Source: an uncultured beta proteobacterium (GTDB lineage: Bacteria; Pseudomonadota; Gammaproteobacteria; Burkholderiales; Burkholderiaceae_C). Taken from it: a stretch of DNA of 64,000 nt. Made by a program: the position numbers and the translations under genes. Position 1 is the first letter of the stretch. Each line of letters opens with the position of its first letter. The stretch spans positions 124,001-188,000 of the forward strand of contig CAIVXG010000014.1 in the NCBI GenBank assembly GCA_903909815.1. The letters are read 5' to 3'. A model generated the notes under the pieces. It was not told the origin of the DNA and ran no database searches. It worked only from the letters and a program-made list of their open reading frames with translations. Positions 30,495 to 38,909 of the stretch are shown here, piece by piece.

Positions 30495-32174
30495 ATGCCA
30501 ATCAACCGTCGCAGCCGAAACATCACCGAGGGCAAGGCCCGCGCACCGAACCGCTCCATGTACTACGCCATGGGCTACGAGGACGGCGATTTCGTCAAGC
30601 CCATGGTGGGTGTGGCCAACGGACACAGCACCATCACCCCGTGCAATTCGGGTCTGCAAAAGCTCGCTGACGCGGCCATCGCTGGCATTGAAGAAGCCGG
30701 CGGCAATGCCCAGGTATTCGGCACGCCCACGATCTCCGACGGCATGGCCATGGGAACCGAAGGCATGAAGTATTCGCTGGTGAGCCGAGAAGTCATCTCG
30801 GACTGCATCGAGACCTGTGTGCAGGGGCAGTGGATGGACGGCGTGCTGGTCGTGGGCGGCTGCGACAAGAACATGCCCGGCGGCCTGATGGGCATGCTGC
30901 GCGCCAACGTTCCGGCCATCTTCGTCTACGGCGGCACGATTCTGCCGGGCAGCTACCAGGGACGCGATTTGAACATCGTGAGCGTATTCGAGGCCGTAGG
31001 CGAAAACGCCGCTGGCAGACTCAGCGACCACGACCTGAATGAGATCGAGCACCGCGCCATTCCCGGCCCCGGCTCCTGCGGCGGCATGTACACGGCCAAC
31101 ACCATGTCCTCGGCCTTCGAAGCGCTGGGCATTTCGCTTGCCTACTCCAGCACCATGGCCAATCCGCACGAGGAGAAAGTGAACTCGGCGCGCGAGTCGG
31201 CCAAGGTGCTGATCGAAGCCATCAAAAAGGACCTCAAGCCGCGCGACATCGTGACGCGCAAATCGATCGAGAACGCCGTCTCCGTGATCATGGCCACGGG
31301 GGGGTCCACCAACGCGGTGCTGCACTTCCTGGCGATCGCGCACGCGGCCGAGGTCGAATGGACCATCGACGACTTCGAGCGCGTGCGGCAAAAGACGCCG
31401 GTGCTGTGTGACCTCAAGCCCAGTGGAAAATACCTGGCCGTCGACCTGCATCGCGCCGGCGGCATTCCCCAGGTGATGAAGATGCTGCTACACGCGGGCC
31501 TGCTGCACGGCGACTGCATTACCATCACCGGGCAGACCATCGCGCAGGTGCTGAAGGACGTGCCGATCGCGCCACGCGCCGATCAGGACGTGATCCGCCC
31601 CATGGACAAGCCCATGTACGCCCAGGGCCATCTGGCCATCCTCAAGGGCAACCTGTCGCCCGAGGGCGCCGTTGCGAAAATCACCGGACTGAAGAATCCA
31701 GTGATCACCGGCCCGGCGCGCGTGTTCGACGACGAGCAGTCGGCATTGAAGGCGATTCTGGCGGGCAAGATTGTCGCCGGTGACGTGATGGTGCTGCGCT
31801 ATTTGGGCCCCAAGGGCGGCCCTGGCATGCCCGAGATGCTGGCACCCACCGGTGCACTCATCGGCGCGGGCCTGGGTGAAAGCGTGGGCCTGATCACCGA
31901 CGGGCGATTCTCTGGTGGCACCTGGGGCATGGTGGTGGGACACGTGGCGCCAGAAGCTGCAGCGGGCGGCAACATCGCCTTCGTGCGCGAGAACGATTCG
32001 ATCACGATCGACGCGCGCCAACTGCTGCTGCAGCTCAACATCAGTGACGCCGAACTGGCGCAGCGCAAAGTGGGTTGGACTGCCCCGGCACCGCGCTATA
32101 CCAGGGGCGTGCAAGCGAAGTTTGCATTCAACGCCTCCACCGCCAGCCGCGGTGCCGTACTGGACGATTATTGA
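30495..32174 (+). CDS. ilvD: Dihydroxy-acid dehydratase
   Basis: 559 residues from the ATG at 30495. It dehydrates dihydroxy-acid precursors of valine, isoleucine and leucine and carries an Fe-S cluster. Signatures include GGCDKNMPG (cluster cysteine), [15 protein letters not shown] (second cysteine), and the C-terminal [21 protein letters not shown] (cut for length in places). The frame is open far upstream on this strand, over lgt, but conserved sequence begins at [13 protein letters not shown]. Confidence 0.97.
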   Translation: MPINRRSRNITEGKARAPNRSMYYAMGYEDGDFVKPMVGVANGHSTITPCNSGLQKLADAAIAGIEEAGGNAQVFGTPTISDGMAMGTEGMKYSLVSREVISDCIETCVQGQWMDGVLVVGGCDKNMPGGLMGMLRANVPAIFVYGGTILPGSYQGRDLNIVSVFEAVGENAAGRLSDHDLNEIEHRAIPGPGSCGGMYTANTMSSAFEALGISLAYSSTMANPHEEKVNSARESAKVLIEAIKKDLKPRDIVTRKSIENAVSVIMATGGSTNAVLHFLAIAHAAEVEWTIDDFERVRQKTPVLCDLKPSGKYLAVDLHRAGGIPQVMKMLLHAGLLHGDCITITGQTIAQVLKDVPIAPRADQDVIRPMDKPMYAQGHLAILKGNLSPEGAVAKITGLKNPVITGPARVFDDEQSALKAILAGKIVAGDVMVLRYLGPKGGPGMPEMLAPTGALIGAGLGESVGLITDGRFSGGTWGMVVGHVAPEAAAGGNIAFVRENDSITIDARQLLLQLNISDAELAQRKVGWTAPAPRYTRGVQAKFAFNASTASRGAVLDDY

Positions 32175-32255
32175 ACCGCAGGGCCGGGTCTTGAAGCAGC
32201 GGCCGCCCTGCCGACCAGGGCGGCCGACCCAATCGGTCCAAGGCAGCAACGGTCC

Positions 32256-32498
32256 TCAGCGGTACCGTCCTGTGGGTCCTTTCAAGGCGTTGCGGTTCTT
32301 GGCGATACGAGCATGCCGGCGCTGCTCAATCTTCTTGACTTGCTGATTTTTGGAGTAGCCAGACAAATCTGCCCAAGTCCACCAAAGCACCGTCAAGGCA
32401 AAGGGCGACAAAACGAGCCACCAGCTCCAGGCCGCAACCGGACCGATTTCGAACCATTTCAGTCCGAGAAAAACCAGCCCGATCCCTAAAAAATACAT
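32256..32498 (-). CDS. Small Trp-rich membrane protein
   Basis: 80 residues. Two hydrophobic segments (about 3-15 and 22-45) hold a cluster of tryptophans (WSWWLVLS, LWWTWADLSGYSK) and are followed by a basic tail (QQVKKIEQRRHARIAKNR). This matches the TIGR04438 group of small Trp-rich proteins restricted to betaproteobacteria, whose function is unknown. AGGAG precedes the ATG. It is transcribed against ilvD and divergently from the cytochrome gene. Confidence 0.75.
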   Translation of the reverse strand: MYFLGIGLVFLGLKWFEIGPVAAWSWWLVLSPFALTVLWWTWADLSGYSKNQQVKKIEQRRHARIAKNRNALKGPTGRYR

Positions 32499-32595
32499 AG
32501 CTGCTCCTGAAAAAAATACGGCGACGAAGACACTGTCAACGTCGCTGCTGAAAACCCGTTGACATAGTGTAATTTAACGTATCCAAGGAAACCGC

Positions 32596-32901
32596 ATGAA
32601 ACACGCCTCTCTTGCCCTTGCATTGGCCATCGCCATGGTTGCCCCGGCCATGGCCGATCAGGCCTTGGCCGTTTCGAAGAACTGCATGGCTTGCCATGCC
32701 ATCGACAAGAAGGTGGTGGGCCCGGCCTACAAGGATGTCGCAGAAAAGTACAAGTCCGACAAGGGCGCCGCCGAGCGCTTAACAGGCAAGATCATGAAGG
32801 GCGGTGCAGGTGTCTGGGGTCCGGTGCCGATGCCGGCGAACGTCCAGGTAAGTGAGCCGGAAGCGAAAAAACTGGCAACCTGGGTGCTGTCGCTGAGGTA
32901 A
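32596..32901 (+). CDS. Periplasmic class I c-type cytochrome (c551/c552 type)
   Basis: 101 residues: a signal peptide (about 1-20, ending AMA) and a mature domain of about 80 residues. The heme-binding CMACH follows directly after the N-terminal helix, and the axial Met lies in GPVPMPAN, the standard c551/c552 arrangement. Such cytochromes shuttle electrons in the periplasm. AAGGAAA is a good binding site. A TTGACA lies 31 bp upstream of the start but I see no matching -10. Confidence 0.9.
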   Translation: MKHASLALALAIAMVAPAMADQALAVSKNCMACHAIDKKVVGPAYKDVAEKYKSDKGAAERLTGKIMKGGAGVWGPVPMPANVQVSEPEAKKLATWVLSLR

Positions 32902-33049
32902 AAGACGCCCTGCGGCCGGGCCGGGCTGAGCCGTGGCCCTGTCTGGCAGGTTCAGCCAACCATGCTTTCGAGCTCAGCCTAAAATCGGGCTTCAGCGGCT
33001 TGTCATTCTTCGCTGAACTCCCTTGTTTTGTCATTCCCTGGAGAACAGC

Positions 33050-34264
33050 ATGGCTGCTTTGCTTGAGGCGTCTTCGCCCCACACGATGAATACCTATGGG
33101 CGACTGCCCATCGCCCTGTCCCATGGCCAAGGGTGCCGCGTCTGGGACATCAACGGCAAGTCCTACTTGGACGCGCTCGCAGGCATTGCCGTCAACACCC
33201 TGGGACACAACCACCCCAAGCTGGTGCCGGCGCTGCAGGACCAGATCGCCAAGATCATCCACAGCTGCAACTACTATCACATACCGAATCAGGAAAAGCT
33301 GGCGGCCAAGCTGGTGGAGCTGTCGGGCATGACGAATGTATTTTTCTGCTCCACCGGCCTCGAAGCGAATGAAGCGGCGCTCAAGCTGGCGCGCAAGTTC
33401 GGTCACGACCGTGGCATTGAACACCCCGAAATCGTGGTCTATGAACAGGCGTTCCATGGTCGCTCGATCGCGACCCTGAGCGCCACAGGCAACCCCAAGG
33501 TGCAGGCCGGCTTTGGACCACTGGTCGAAGGCTTCATCCGTGTGCCCTTGAACAACATGGAAGCGCTCAAGGCCGCCACAGCCGACAACCCCAATGTGGT
33601 GGCCGTGTTTTTCGAAACCATTCAGGGCGAAGGCGGCATCCATCCTATGCGCGTGGAATACCTGCAGCAGGTGCGCCAGCTGTGCGACGAGCGCGACTGG
33701 CTGTTGATGATTGACGAGGTGCAGTGCGGCATGGGACGCACCGGAAAGTGGTTCGCGCATCAGTGGGCGGGCATCGTCCCCGACGTCATGCCATTGGCCA
33801 AGGGCCTGGGATCCGGTGTGCCCGTCGGTGCCGTCGTTGCCGGCCCCAAAGCCGCCCACATCTTCCAGCCTGGAAACCACGGCACGACTTTTGGCGGCAA
33901 TCCACTGGCGATGCGCGCTGGCGTCGAAACCATCCGCATCATGGAAGAGGACGGCTTGCTCGCGCACGCGGCCCTGGTGGGTGAGCACCTGCGCAGCGTA
34001 TTGGCGAAAGCGCTTGCTGCAGAACTTGCCGCTGGCGTGGGGGTGAAGGAAATTCGCGGTCAGGGCTTGATGATCGGCATCGAGCTGACAAGACCCTGTG
34101 GCGTGCTGGCACTTCGCTGCGCTGACGCGGGCCTGCTCATCAGCGTCACCGCTGACTGCGTGATCCGCTTGGTGCCCGCACTCATCATGAGCGTGGCTGA
34201 GGCCGACGAAGTGGCCGCCATCCTGTGCCCGATCATCCAGGCCTTCCTCGCCGAGAACGCCTGA
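33050..34264 (+). CDS. argD: Acetylornithine aminotransferase (class III, PLP)
   Basis: 404 residues from the ATG at 33050, which has GGAG eight bases upstream; an ATG nine codons earlier is less likely. It converts N-acetylglutamate semialdehyde to N-acetylornithine. The PLP region LMIDEVQCGMGRTGKWFAHQ (cut) and the lysine in MPLAKGLGSGVPVGA are present, with the typical NTYGRLPIALSHGQG start. It lies just ahead of argF, giving an arginine pair. Class III enzymes overlap in substrate, so succinylornithine activity cannot be excluded. Confidence 0.92.
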   Translation: MAALLEASSPHTMNTYGRLPIALSHGQGCRVWDINGKSYLDALAGIAVNTLGHNHPKLVPALQDQIAKIIHSCNYYHIPNQEKLAAKLVELSGMTNVFFCSTGLEANEAALKLARKFGHDRGIEHPEIVVYEQAFHGRSIATLSATGNPKVQAGFGPLVEGFIRVPLNNMEALKAATADNPNVVAVFFETIQGEGGIHPMRVEYLQQVRQLCDERDWLLMIDEVQCGMGRTGKWFAHQWAGIVPDVMPLAKGLGSGVPVGAVVAGPKAAHIFQPGNHGTTFGGNPLAMRAGVETIRIMEEDGLLAHAALVGEHLRSVLAKALAAELAAGVGVKEIRGQGLMIGIELTRPCGVLALRCADAGLLISVTADCVIRLVPALIMSVAEADEVAAILCPIIQAFLAENA

Positions 34265-34312
34265 ACTGCCCTCCCCCGGTCCGAACCCGGGCCGCGAATG
34301 AAAGCCCACGCC

Positions 34313-35224
34313 ATGAAACATTACCTGCAATTCAGCGATCTGAGCGCCACGGAATACGCTTATCTGTTCGAGCGCGCCGCGCTCATCAAGAAGAAGTTCA
34401 AGACCTACGAAAGGCATCAGCCGCTGGTGGACAGAACCCTGGCCATGATCTTCGAGAAGGCATCCACCCGCACCCGCGTGAGCTTCGAGGCCGGCATGTA
34501 CCAGCTCGGTGGCAGCGTAGTACACCTGACCACGGGCGACAGCCAACTGGGCCGGGCCGAGCCGATCGAGGACAGCGCCAAGGTCATCAGCCGCATGGTC
34601 GACCTGGTGATGATCCGCACTTTTGAGCAGACCAAAATAGAATGTTTTGCGCAGCATTCCCGGGTGCCGGTGATCAACGGTTTGACGAACGAATTTCACC
34701 CCTGCCAGATCCTGGCCGACATCTTCACCTACATCGAGCACCGTGGCTCGATTGAGGGCAAGACTGTGGCCTGGGTGGGAGACGGCAACAACATGGCCAA
34801 CACCTGGCTGCAGGCCAGCGAAATCCTGGGCTTCAAGGTGCACCTCAGCACCCCCAGCGGCTATGAAGTGGACCAGTCCATTGCCGGCATCCGCTCGGCC
34901 GACAGCTACCAAGTGTTCGACGATCCCATGCAGGCCTGCGTGGGCGCCGATCTGGTCACAACCGACGTTTGGACCAGCATGGGCTACGAGGCAGAAAATG
35001 AGGCCCGTAAAACCGCCTTTGCCAACTGGTGCGTCGACCCCGAGATGATGGGCGTGGCAAAATCCGACGCCCTGTTCATGCACTGTCTGCCCGCGCACCG
35101 CGGCGAGGAGGTTGCGGCCGAGGTGATTGATGGCGCCCAGTCCGTGGTCTGGGACGAAGCCGAAAACCGGCTGCACGCGCAAAAGGCACTGATGGAGTAC
35201 CTATTGCTCGGGCGCATCGGCTGA
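34313..35224 (+). CDS. argF: Ornithine carbamoyltransferase
   Basis: 303 residues from the ATG at 34313 (an ATG 15 bp upstream is the alternative). It joins ornithine and carbamoyl phosphate to give citrulline. The carbamoyl-phosphate motif STRTRVSFEAGM, the HPCQILADI block, and the ornithine-binding HCLPAHRGEEV are all intact. It follows argD by 48 bp. The last 52 coding bases before the final four codons are repeated exactly downstream of the stop. Confidence 0.97.
   Translation: MKHYLQFSDLSATEYAYLFERAALIKKKFKTYERHQPLVDRTLAMIFEKASTRTRVSFEAGMYQLGGSVVHLTTGDSQLGRAEPIEDSAKVISRMVDLVMIRTFEQTKIECFAQHSRVPVINGLTNEFHPCQILADIFTYIEHRGSIEGKTVAWVGDGNNMANTWLQASEILGFKVHLSTPSGYEVDQSIAGIRSADSYQVFDDPMQACVGADLVTTDVWTSMGYEAENEARKTAFANWCVDPEMMGVAKSDALFMHCLPAHRGEEVAAEVIDGAQSVVWDEAENRLHAQKALMEYLLLGRIG
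35163..35214 (+). repeat. Copy 1 of a 52-bp perfect direct repeat (3' end of argF)
   Basis: Codes for the C-terminal NRLHAQKALMEYLLLGR of ArgF and is identical base for base to 35285-35336. The repeat period is 122 bp. Confidence 0.95.
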
Positions 35225-35284
35225 CAAGTCGATGCCGAGGCCAGCGAGGGCCTCAAGCCGGTTTCGCTGGCGCCAGCCACAAGC

Positions 35285-35336
35285 AAAACCGGCTGCACGC
35301 GCAAAAGGCACTGATGGAGTACCTATTGCTCGGGCG
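35285..35336 (+). repeat. Copy 2 of the 52-bp argF-end repeat (non-coding)
   Basis: Identical to 35163-35214 but placed after the argF stop. Its left edge forms one arm of a cruciform-like structure (AGCCGGTTT/AAACCGGCT). Confidence 0.95.
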
Positions 35337-35384
35337 GGCCGCGTAGCGAGCCTGGGGACGGATTTCCAAGGTACGGCAATTTCT

Positions 35385-35472
35385 CGTCATTGCGAGGCTG
35401 AAGGCCGCAGCAATCCAGGCTGTTGGTACGCCGGCATGGATTGCCACGCCGCTGACGCGGCTCGCAATGACG
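35385..35472. repeat. 88-bp palindromic element with 12-bp terminal inverted repeats
   Basis: The ends CGTCATTGCGAG and CTCGCAATGACG are perfect inverted repeats. Inside are GCAATCCA (35410-35417) and TGGATTGC (35437-35444), a second nested inverted repeat. From memory, elements with these ends are scattered in many bacterial genomes as small non-coding palindromes. Confidence 0.85.
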
Positions 35473-35622
35473 ACTTCAGCGGCGCCGGCTCATGACCAGC
35501 ATGCAGCTTCGATCTCCCGAAACTGACAGCGAATTTTTTCACTCTGTTGGAAATAGCCGACACCGCGGGGATTTGGCCGATGCTACCTTTGCGACCTCTT
35601 TCGCAAACTTCACCGAGCCCCC

Positions 35623-36993
35623 ATGCCAAAAACCCTGATCGAACCCTTCCGCATCAAGAGCGTCGAACCCATTCGCATGACCACGCGCGCCGAGCGCGAT
35701 TCGCTGCTGGACGAAGCCAAACTCAATGTCTTCAAACTGCGCGCAGAGGACGTACTCATCGACTGGTTGACCGATTCCGGCACCGGCGCGATGTCCTCGC
35801 GCCAATGGGGCGCGATCATGGAAGGTGACGAAAGCTACGCTGGTGCGCGCAGTTTTTACCGCCTGGAAAAGGTGATTCAGGACATCACCGGCATGAAGCA
35901 TTTCATTCCCACGCACCAGGGGCGCGCCGCTGAAAAGGTACTGTTCACGGCGGTTTGCAAGAAAGGTGATCTGGTGCCCAACAACTGCCACTTCGACACC
36001 ACGCGCGCCAACCTCGAATACCTGGGCATCGAGGCGCGCGATCTGGTGATCGCGCAAGGCCTGCAGCCGGCGCTGATCTATCCGTTCAAGGGCAACATCG
36101 ACCTGGCGCGGGTCGAACAACTGCTGCAAACCGAAGGCGAGCGGGTTCCCTTCGGAATGATCACGGTGACCAACAACACGGGCGGCGGCCAACCGGTATC
36201 GATGGCCAATATGCGCGCCTACGCGGCCCTATTGAAGAAGTACGGCAAGCCCTTCATCATGGACGTTTGCCGTTTCTCGGAGAACGCGATGTTCATCAAG
36301 ATGCGCGAGCCGGGTTACGAGAACACGCCCATCAAGGCGATCGTGCAGGAGATGTTTTCGCTCGCTGACGGCTGCACCATGAGTGCCAAGAAGGACGGTA
36401 TGGTCAACATCGGCGGCTTCATCGTGCTGCGCAGCGACGAATGGATGGACGCCGTGCGCAACATGTTGATCCTGACCGAAGGCTTCCCCACCTACGGCGG
36501 TCTGGCCGGACGCGACCTGGAAGCCTTGGCCGTGGGTCTGATCGAAGGCATGAACGAGGACTACCTGCGCTACCGTTTGCGCACCGCAGAGTACCTGGGC
36601 GAACGGCTCGAGGCAGCAGGCGTGGGCTTCGTCAAACCCACAGGCGGACACGCGGTCTACATCGACGCGCGCACCGTGCTGCCGGACATGCCGATTGCCC
36701 ACTACCCGGCTTGGGCCTTGTGCAATGCGCTCTACCTCGAAGGCGGCATTCGCGGCGTGGAGATCGGCTCCGTGATGTTCGGAAAGCGCCTGGAAGATGG
36801 CACCGAGACCTATCACAGCATGGAACTGGTGCGACTGGCCTTTCCGCGGCGCATGTACACGCAATCGCACTTCGACTATGCCGCCGAAGTGATCTCCGAG
36901 GTCAAGGAAAAGGCCGCTTCCATACGCGGCGTGAAGATCACGAAACAACCCCAGTACCTGCGCCACTTTACCTGCGAGTGCGCTTGGGTGTGA
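35623..36993 (+). CDS. tnaA: Tryptophanase (tryptophan indole-lyase), TnaA/tyrosine phenol-lyase family
   Basis: 456 residues. This PLP enzyme splits tryptophan into indole, pyruvate and ammonia, or tyrosine into phenol in the sister enzyme. The whole fold is recognisable: EPFRIKSVEP start, DSGTGAMS, PTHQGRAAE, PLP lysine in SAKKDGMV (K256/K257) and EGFPTYGGLAGRD. Two positions that separate the two activities favour tryptophanase: D125 in HFDTT (Thr in tyrosine phenol-lyase) and I381 in VEIGS (Arg in tyrosine phenol-lyase). Other stretches, such as DTTR, look more like the phenol-lyase. No tnaC-like leader or tnaB permease is adjacent. Confidence 0.85.
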   Translation: MPKTLIEPFRIKSVEPIRMTTRAERDSLLDEAKLNVFKLRAEDVLIDWLTDSGTGAMSSRQWGAIMEGDESYAGARSFYRLEKVIQDITGMKHFIPTHQGRAAEKVLFTAVCKKGDLVPNNCHFDTTRANLEYLGIEARDLVIAQGLQPALIYPFKGNIDLARVEQLLQTEGERVPFGMITVTNNTGGGQPVSMANMRAYAALLKKYGKPFIMDVCRFSENAMFIKMREPGYENTPIKAIVQEMFSLADGCTMSAKKDGMVNIGGFIVLRSDEWMDAVRNMLILTEGFPTYGGLAGRDLEALAVGLIEGMNEDYLRYRLRTAEYLGERLEAAGVGFVKPTGGHAVYIDARTVLPDMPIAHYPAWALCNALYLEGGIRGVEIGSVMFGKRLEDGTETYHSMELVRLAFPRRMYTQSHFDYAAEVISEVKEKAASIRGVKITKQPQYLRHFTCECAWV

Positions 36994-37015
36994 TCAGTTG
37001 AGGACAGTCGTTGGA

Positions 37016-37088
37016 GTCTGTCCCGCAATCCTAAAATGTTGGGGCAGAGCAAAACTCGCTGCGCGTAGTTCTTGGTCTGTCCCGCAAT
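37016..37088. repeat. Pair of 14-bp direct repeats in the tryptophanase-monooxygenase gap
   Basis: GTCTGTCCCGCAAT occurs at 37016-37029 and again at 37075-37088, each preceded by TTGG. It lies between converging genes; its role is unknown. Confidence 0.6.
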
Positions 37089-37091
37089 TTC

Positions 37092-38273
37092 TTAGTATTT
37101 ATACAGCCACGGCATGTCCATGAGCTTGGGGCCAAGCAGCGCGAGCGCGCGGTCTCGACCCCAGCGCAGCAGGCCCTGGGCGTGGTAGATGTCGCCGTTG
37201 CGGATGGAGCGCGCTTGCACCCTGGCGTTGCGCTGCCAGCGAACCTGGGCGTAGCGCTGCAACAGGTCCGCCATGCTGTGTGGCCCGCTGGCGAGCCCTC
37301 GAGCCAATTCATCTGCGTCTTCAATCGCCATACCAGCGCCCTGTGCCAGGTAGGGGCGCATGGGATGGGCTGCGTCGCCCAGCAGCGCGACCCGACCCTG
37401 CGCCTGCTCATGCGCGCCGCGCATCGGCACACGGTCGCACAGCGCCCACAAACGCCATTCATCGATGGCGCCCACCAGTTCCTGCAAGGCGGCGTGGGCG
37501 CCCGCACGCGACAAGGCGGTGCGCAAGTCGCTGGCCGTGGCCTGATGGTCCCAGGTCTGTGTCTCGGGACCGCTCAGGCGTCCATGCACCACGGCCACGA
37601 CATTGAGCCATTCGCCACGCCGCACCGGATATTGCACAACGTGAAGCTTCGGCCCCAGCCAGGCGGTCACAAGTTGGGAGCGCAGGCGCTCGGGCAATGC
37701 GCTCTGGTGCACCATGGCCCGGTAGGCAATATGACCGGTGACACGGGGCGCTTCATCGCCTAGCAAACACTGGCGCACCCGGCTCCACAGCCCATCGGCC
37801 CCGATCAATGCATCCGCTTGCAAGCTCAGCCCCTGCGCCGTGTTCAAGATCACGCCGCCTGCGCTTTGCGTGAAGCTGCTGACACAGGCATTCAGCGTGA
37901 GCCGGGTGTCGGTCTGCTGCTGCACCGCGGCCAGCAACAACTGCTGCAAATCCGCCCGGTGCACGGTGGCGTAGGGGGCGCCATACCGCTGCATGCTGCG
38001 GTTTGCCAGAGGCAGCTCGCCCAACAAGTCGGCCGAAATAGCGTCGCGGGCCTGAATTGCCTCGGGCAGCGCCACCACCTCGTCCAGAGCGCGCTGCAAT
38101 CCCCATTGATGCAGACGCCGCACCACATTGGGCCCCATTTGAATCCCCGCTCCCACCTCCATCAGTTGGCCCGCGCGCTCCAAGACCCTGACCCGCGCGC
38201 CCGCGCGCGAGCACGCCAAGGCCGCGGACAAGCCGCCTATACCGCCACCGACGATCAAAAATTCAGGTTTCAT
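37092..38273 (-). CDS. FAD-dependent aromatic monooxygenase (salicylate / 3-hydroxybenzoate hydroxylase-like)
   Basis: 393 residues. It has the PHBH-fold FAD motif GGGIGGLSAALACSRAG, the acidic end ERAGQ, the DG motif IGADGLWSRVR, and the GD motif GDAAHPMRPYLAQGA. The family hydroxylates aromatic rings with NAD(P)H and oxygen. Local sequence is closest to salicylate 1-hydroxylase and 3-hydroxybenzoate 6-hydroxylase, but there are no ring-cleavage genes nearby to choose between them. It converges with the tryptophanase gene and has its own start 36 bp after the response-regulator gene ends. Confidence 0.82.
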   Translation of the reverse strand: MKPEFLIVGGGIGGLSAALACSRAGARVRVLERAGQLMEVGAGIQMGPNVVRRLHQWGLQRALDEVVALPEAIQARDAISADLLGELPLANRSMQRYGAPYATVHRADLQQLLLAAVQQQTDTRLTLNACVSSFTQSAGGVILNTAQGLSLQADALIGADGLWSRVRQCLLGDEAPRVTGHIAYRAMVHQSALPERLRSQLVTAWLGPKLHVVQYPVRRGEWLNVVAVVHGRLSGPETQTWDHQATASDLRTALSRAGAHAALQELVGAIDEWRLWALCDRVPMRGAHEQAQGRVALLGDAAHPMRPYLAQGAGMAIEDADELARGLASGPHSMADLLQRYAQVRWQRNARVQARSIRNGDIYHAQGLLRWGRDRALALLGPKLMDMPWLYKY

Positions 38274-38309
38274 CGCAGCCTACGTTAAGGCCTGGTGCTG
38301 CCAGCGGCC

Positions 38310-38909
38310 TTACACGGACTCGAACTCATGAATCAGCTCCAATGCCACATGCGCGAGCCGACGCCTTTGCTGCCGTGCCGACTGACGCAATGCTTCAAAC
38401 GCGGCCGGACGCGCAAGCTGCCGCTGCATCATCAAAAGCCCGATGGCAACGCTGATGTCGCGCTCGTTTGCCAGCGCGCCCTGCAACTGCTCACTGCTCT
38501 GGCGCAAATCCTGCAATTCACGGGCACGCGCCAGAGCCGCCTGAATCACCGGCAGCAGTTGACCGATGTCGATCGGCTTGACTATATAGCCCAGGGCGCC
38601 GCTGTTCGTGGCCCGGGCGACATAGGTGGGATCACTGTAGGCGCTGAGCATGACGAACGGGATTCGATCGAGTTCGCTCAGTCGTCGTGCAAATTCCAGC
38701 CCTGAACGCCCCGGCAAGTTCACGTCCAGAATGGCCAGATCGGGGCGCTCTCCGCCCGACAAGAGATTCTCTGCGTCTTCCACCGATTCGGCAGTCTGAA
38801 CCTCAAATCCCGCCGCTCTGAGGCCGCCGCCCAGGGTCACCAGAATCAGCCGTTCGTCATCCAGCAACAGGATGCGTGTTGCGCGGGGTGCAGATAGGTT
38901 ATCAGTCAT
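38310..38909 (-). CDS. Response regulator with ANTAR RNA-binding output domain
   Basis: 199 residues. The receiver domain (residues 12-125) has the acidic pocket DDE, the phospho-acceptor Asp in LAILDVNLPG and the Lys in YIVKPIDIG. A short coiled linker is followed by a C-terminal ANTAR domain (about 138-195: NERDISVAIGLLMMQRQLARPAAFEALRQ cut here). ANTAR regulators such as NasR and AmiR bind paired RNA hairpins and prevent transcription termination. The ATG overlaps the kinase stop by 8 bp, so this pair is a two-component system. Confidence 0.88.
   Translation of the reverse strand: MTDNLSAPRATRILLLDDERLILVTLGGGLRAAGFEVQTAESVEDAENLLSGGERPDLAILDVNLPGRSGLEFARRLSELDRIPFVMLSAYSDPTYVARATNSGALGYIVKPIDIGQLLPVIQAALARARELQDLRQSSEQLQGALANERDISVAIGLLMMQRQLARPAAFEALRQSARQQRRRLAHVALELIHEFESV

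Larger units (their letters stand above)
35225..35622. other. 398-bp gene-free spacer with nested repeats
   Basis: Between argF and the tryptophanase. In order it holds a GAGGCC/GGCCTC hairpin (35237-35254), a 12-bp palindrome GCTGGCGCCAGC (35266-35277) flanked by AGCCGGTTT and AAACCGGCT arms (35256-35264, 35286-35294), the second copy of the argF end, the 88-bp CGTCATTGCGAG element, and about 150 bp ahead of the tryptophanase start in which I see no clear promoter. No open frame here looks like a gene. Confidence 0.8.

Noticed and set aside
32792-35182. A 796-codon open frame on the minus strand across the cytochrome, argD and argF genes
   Set aside because: It is the antisense shadow of GC-rich genes with clear homology on the plus strand; its protein is His/Gly/Val-rich with no recognisable domain.
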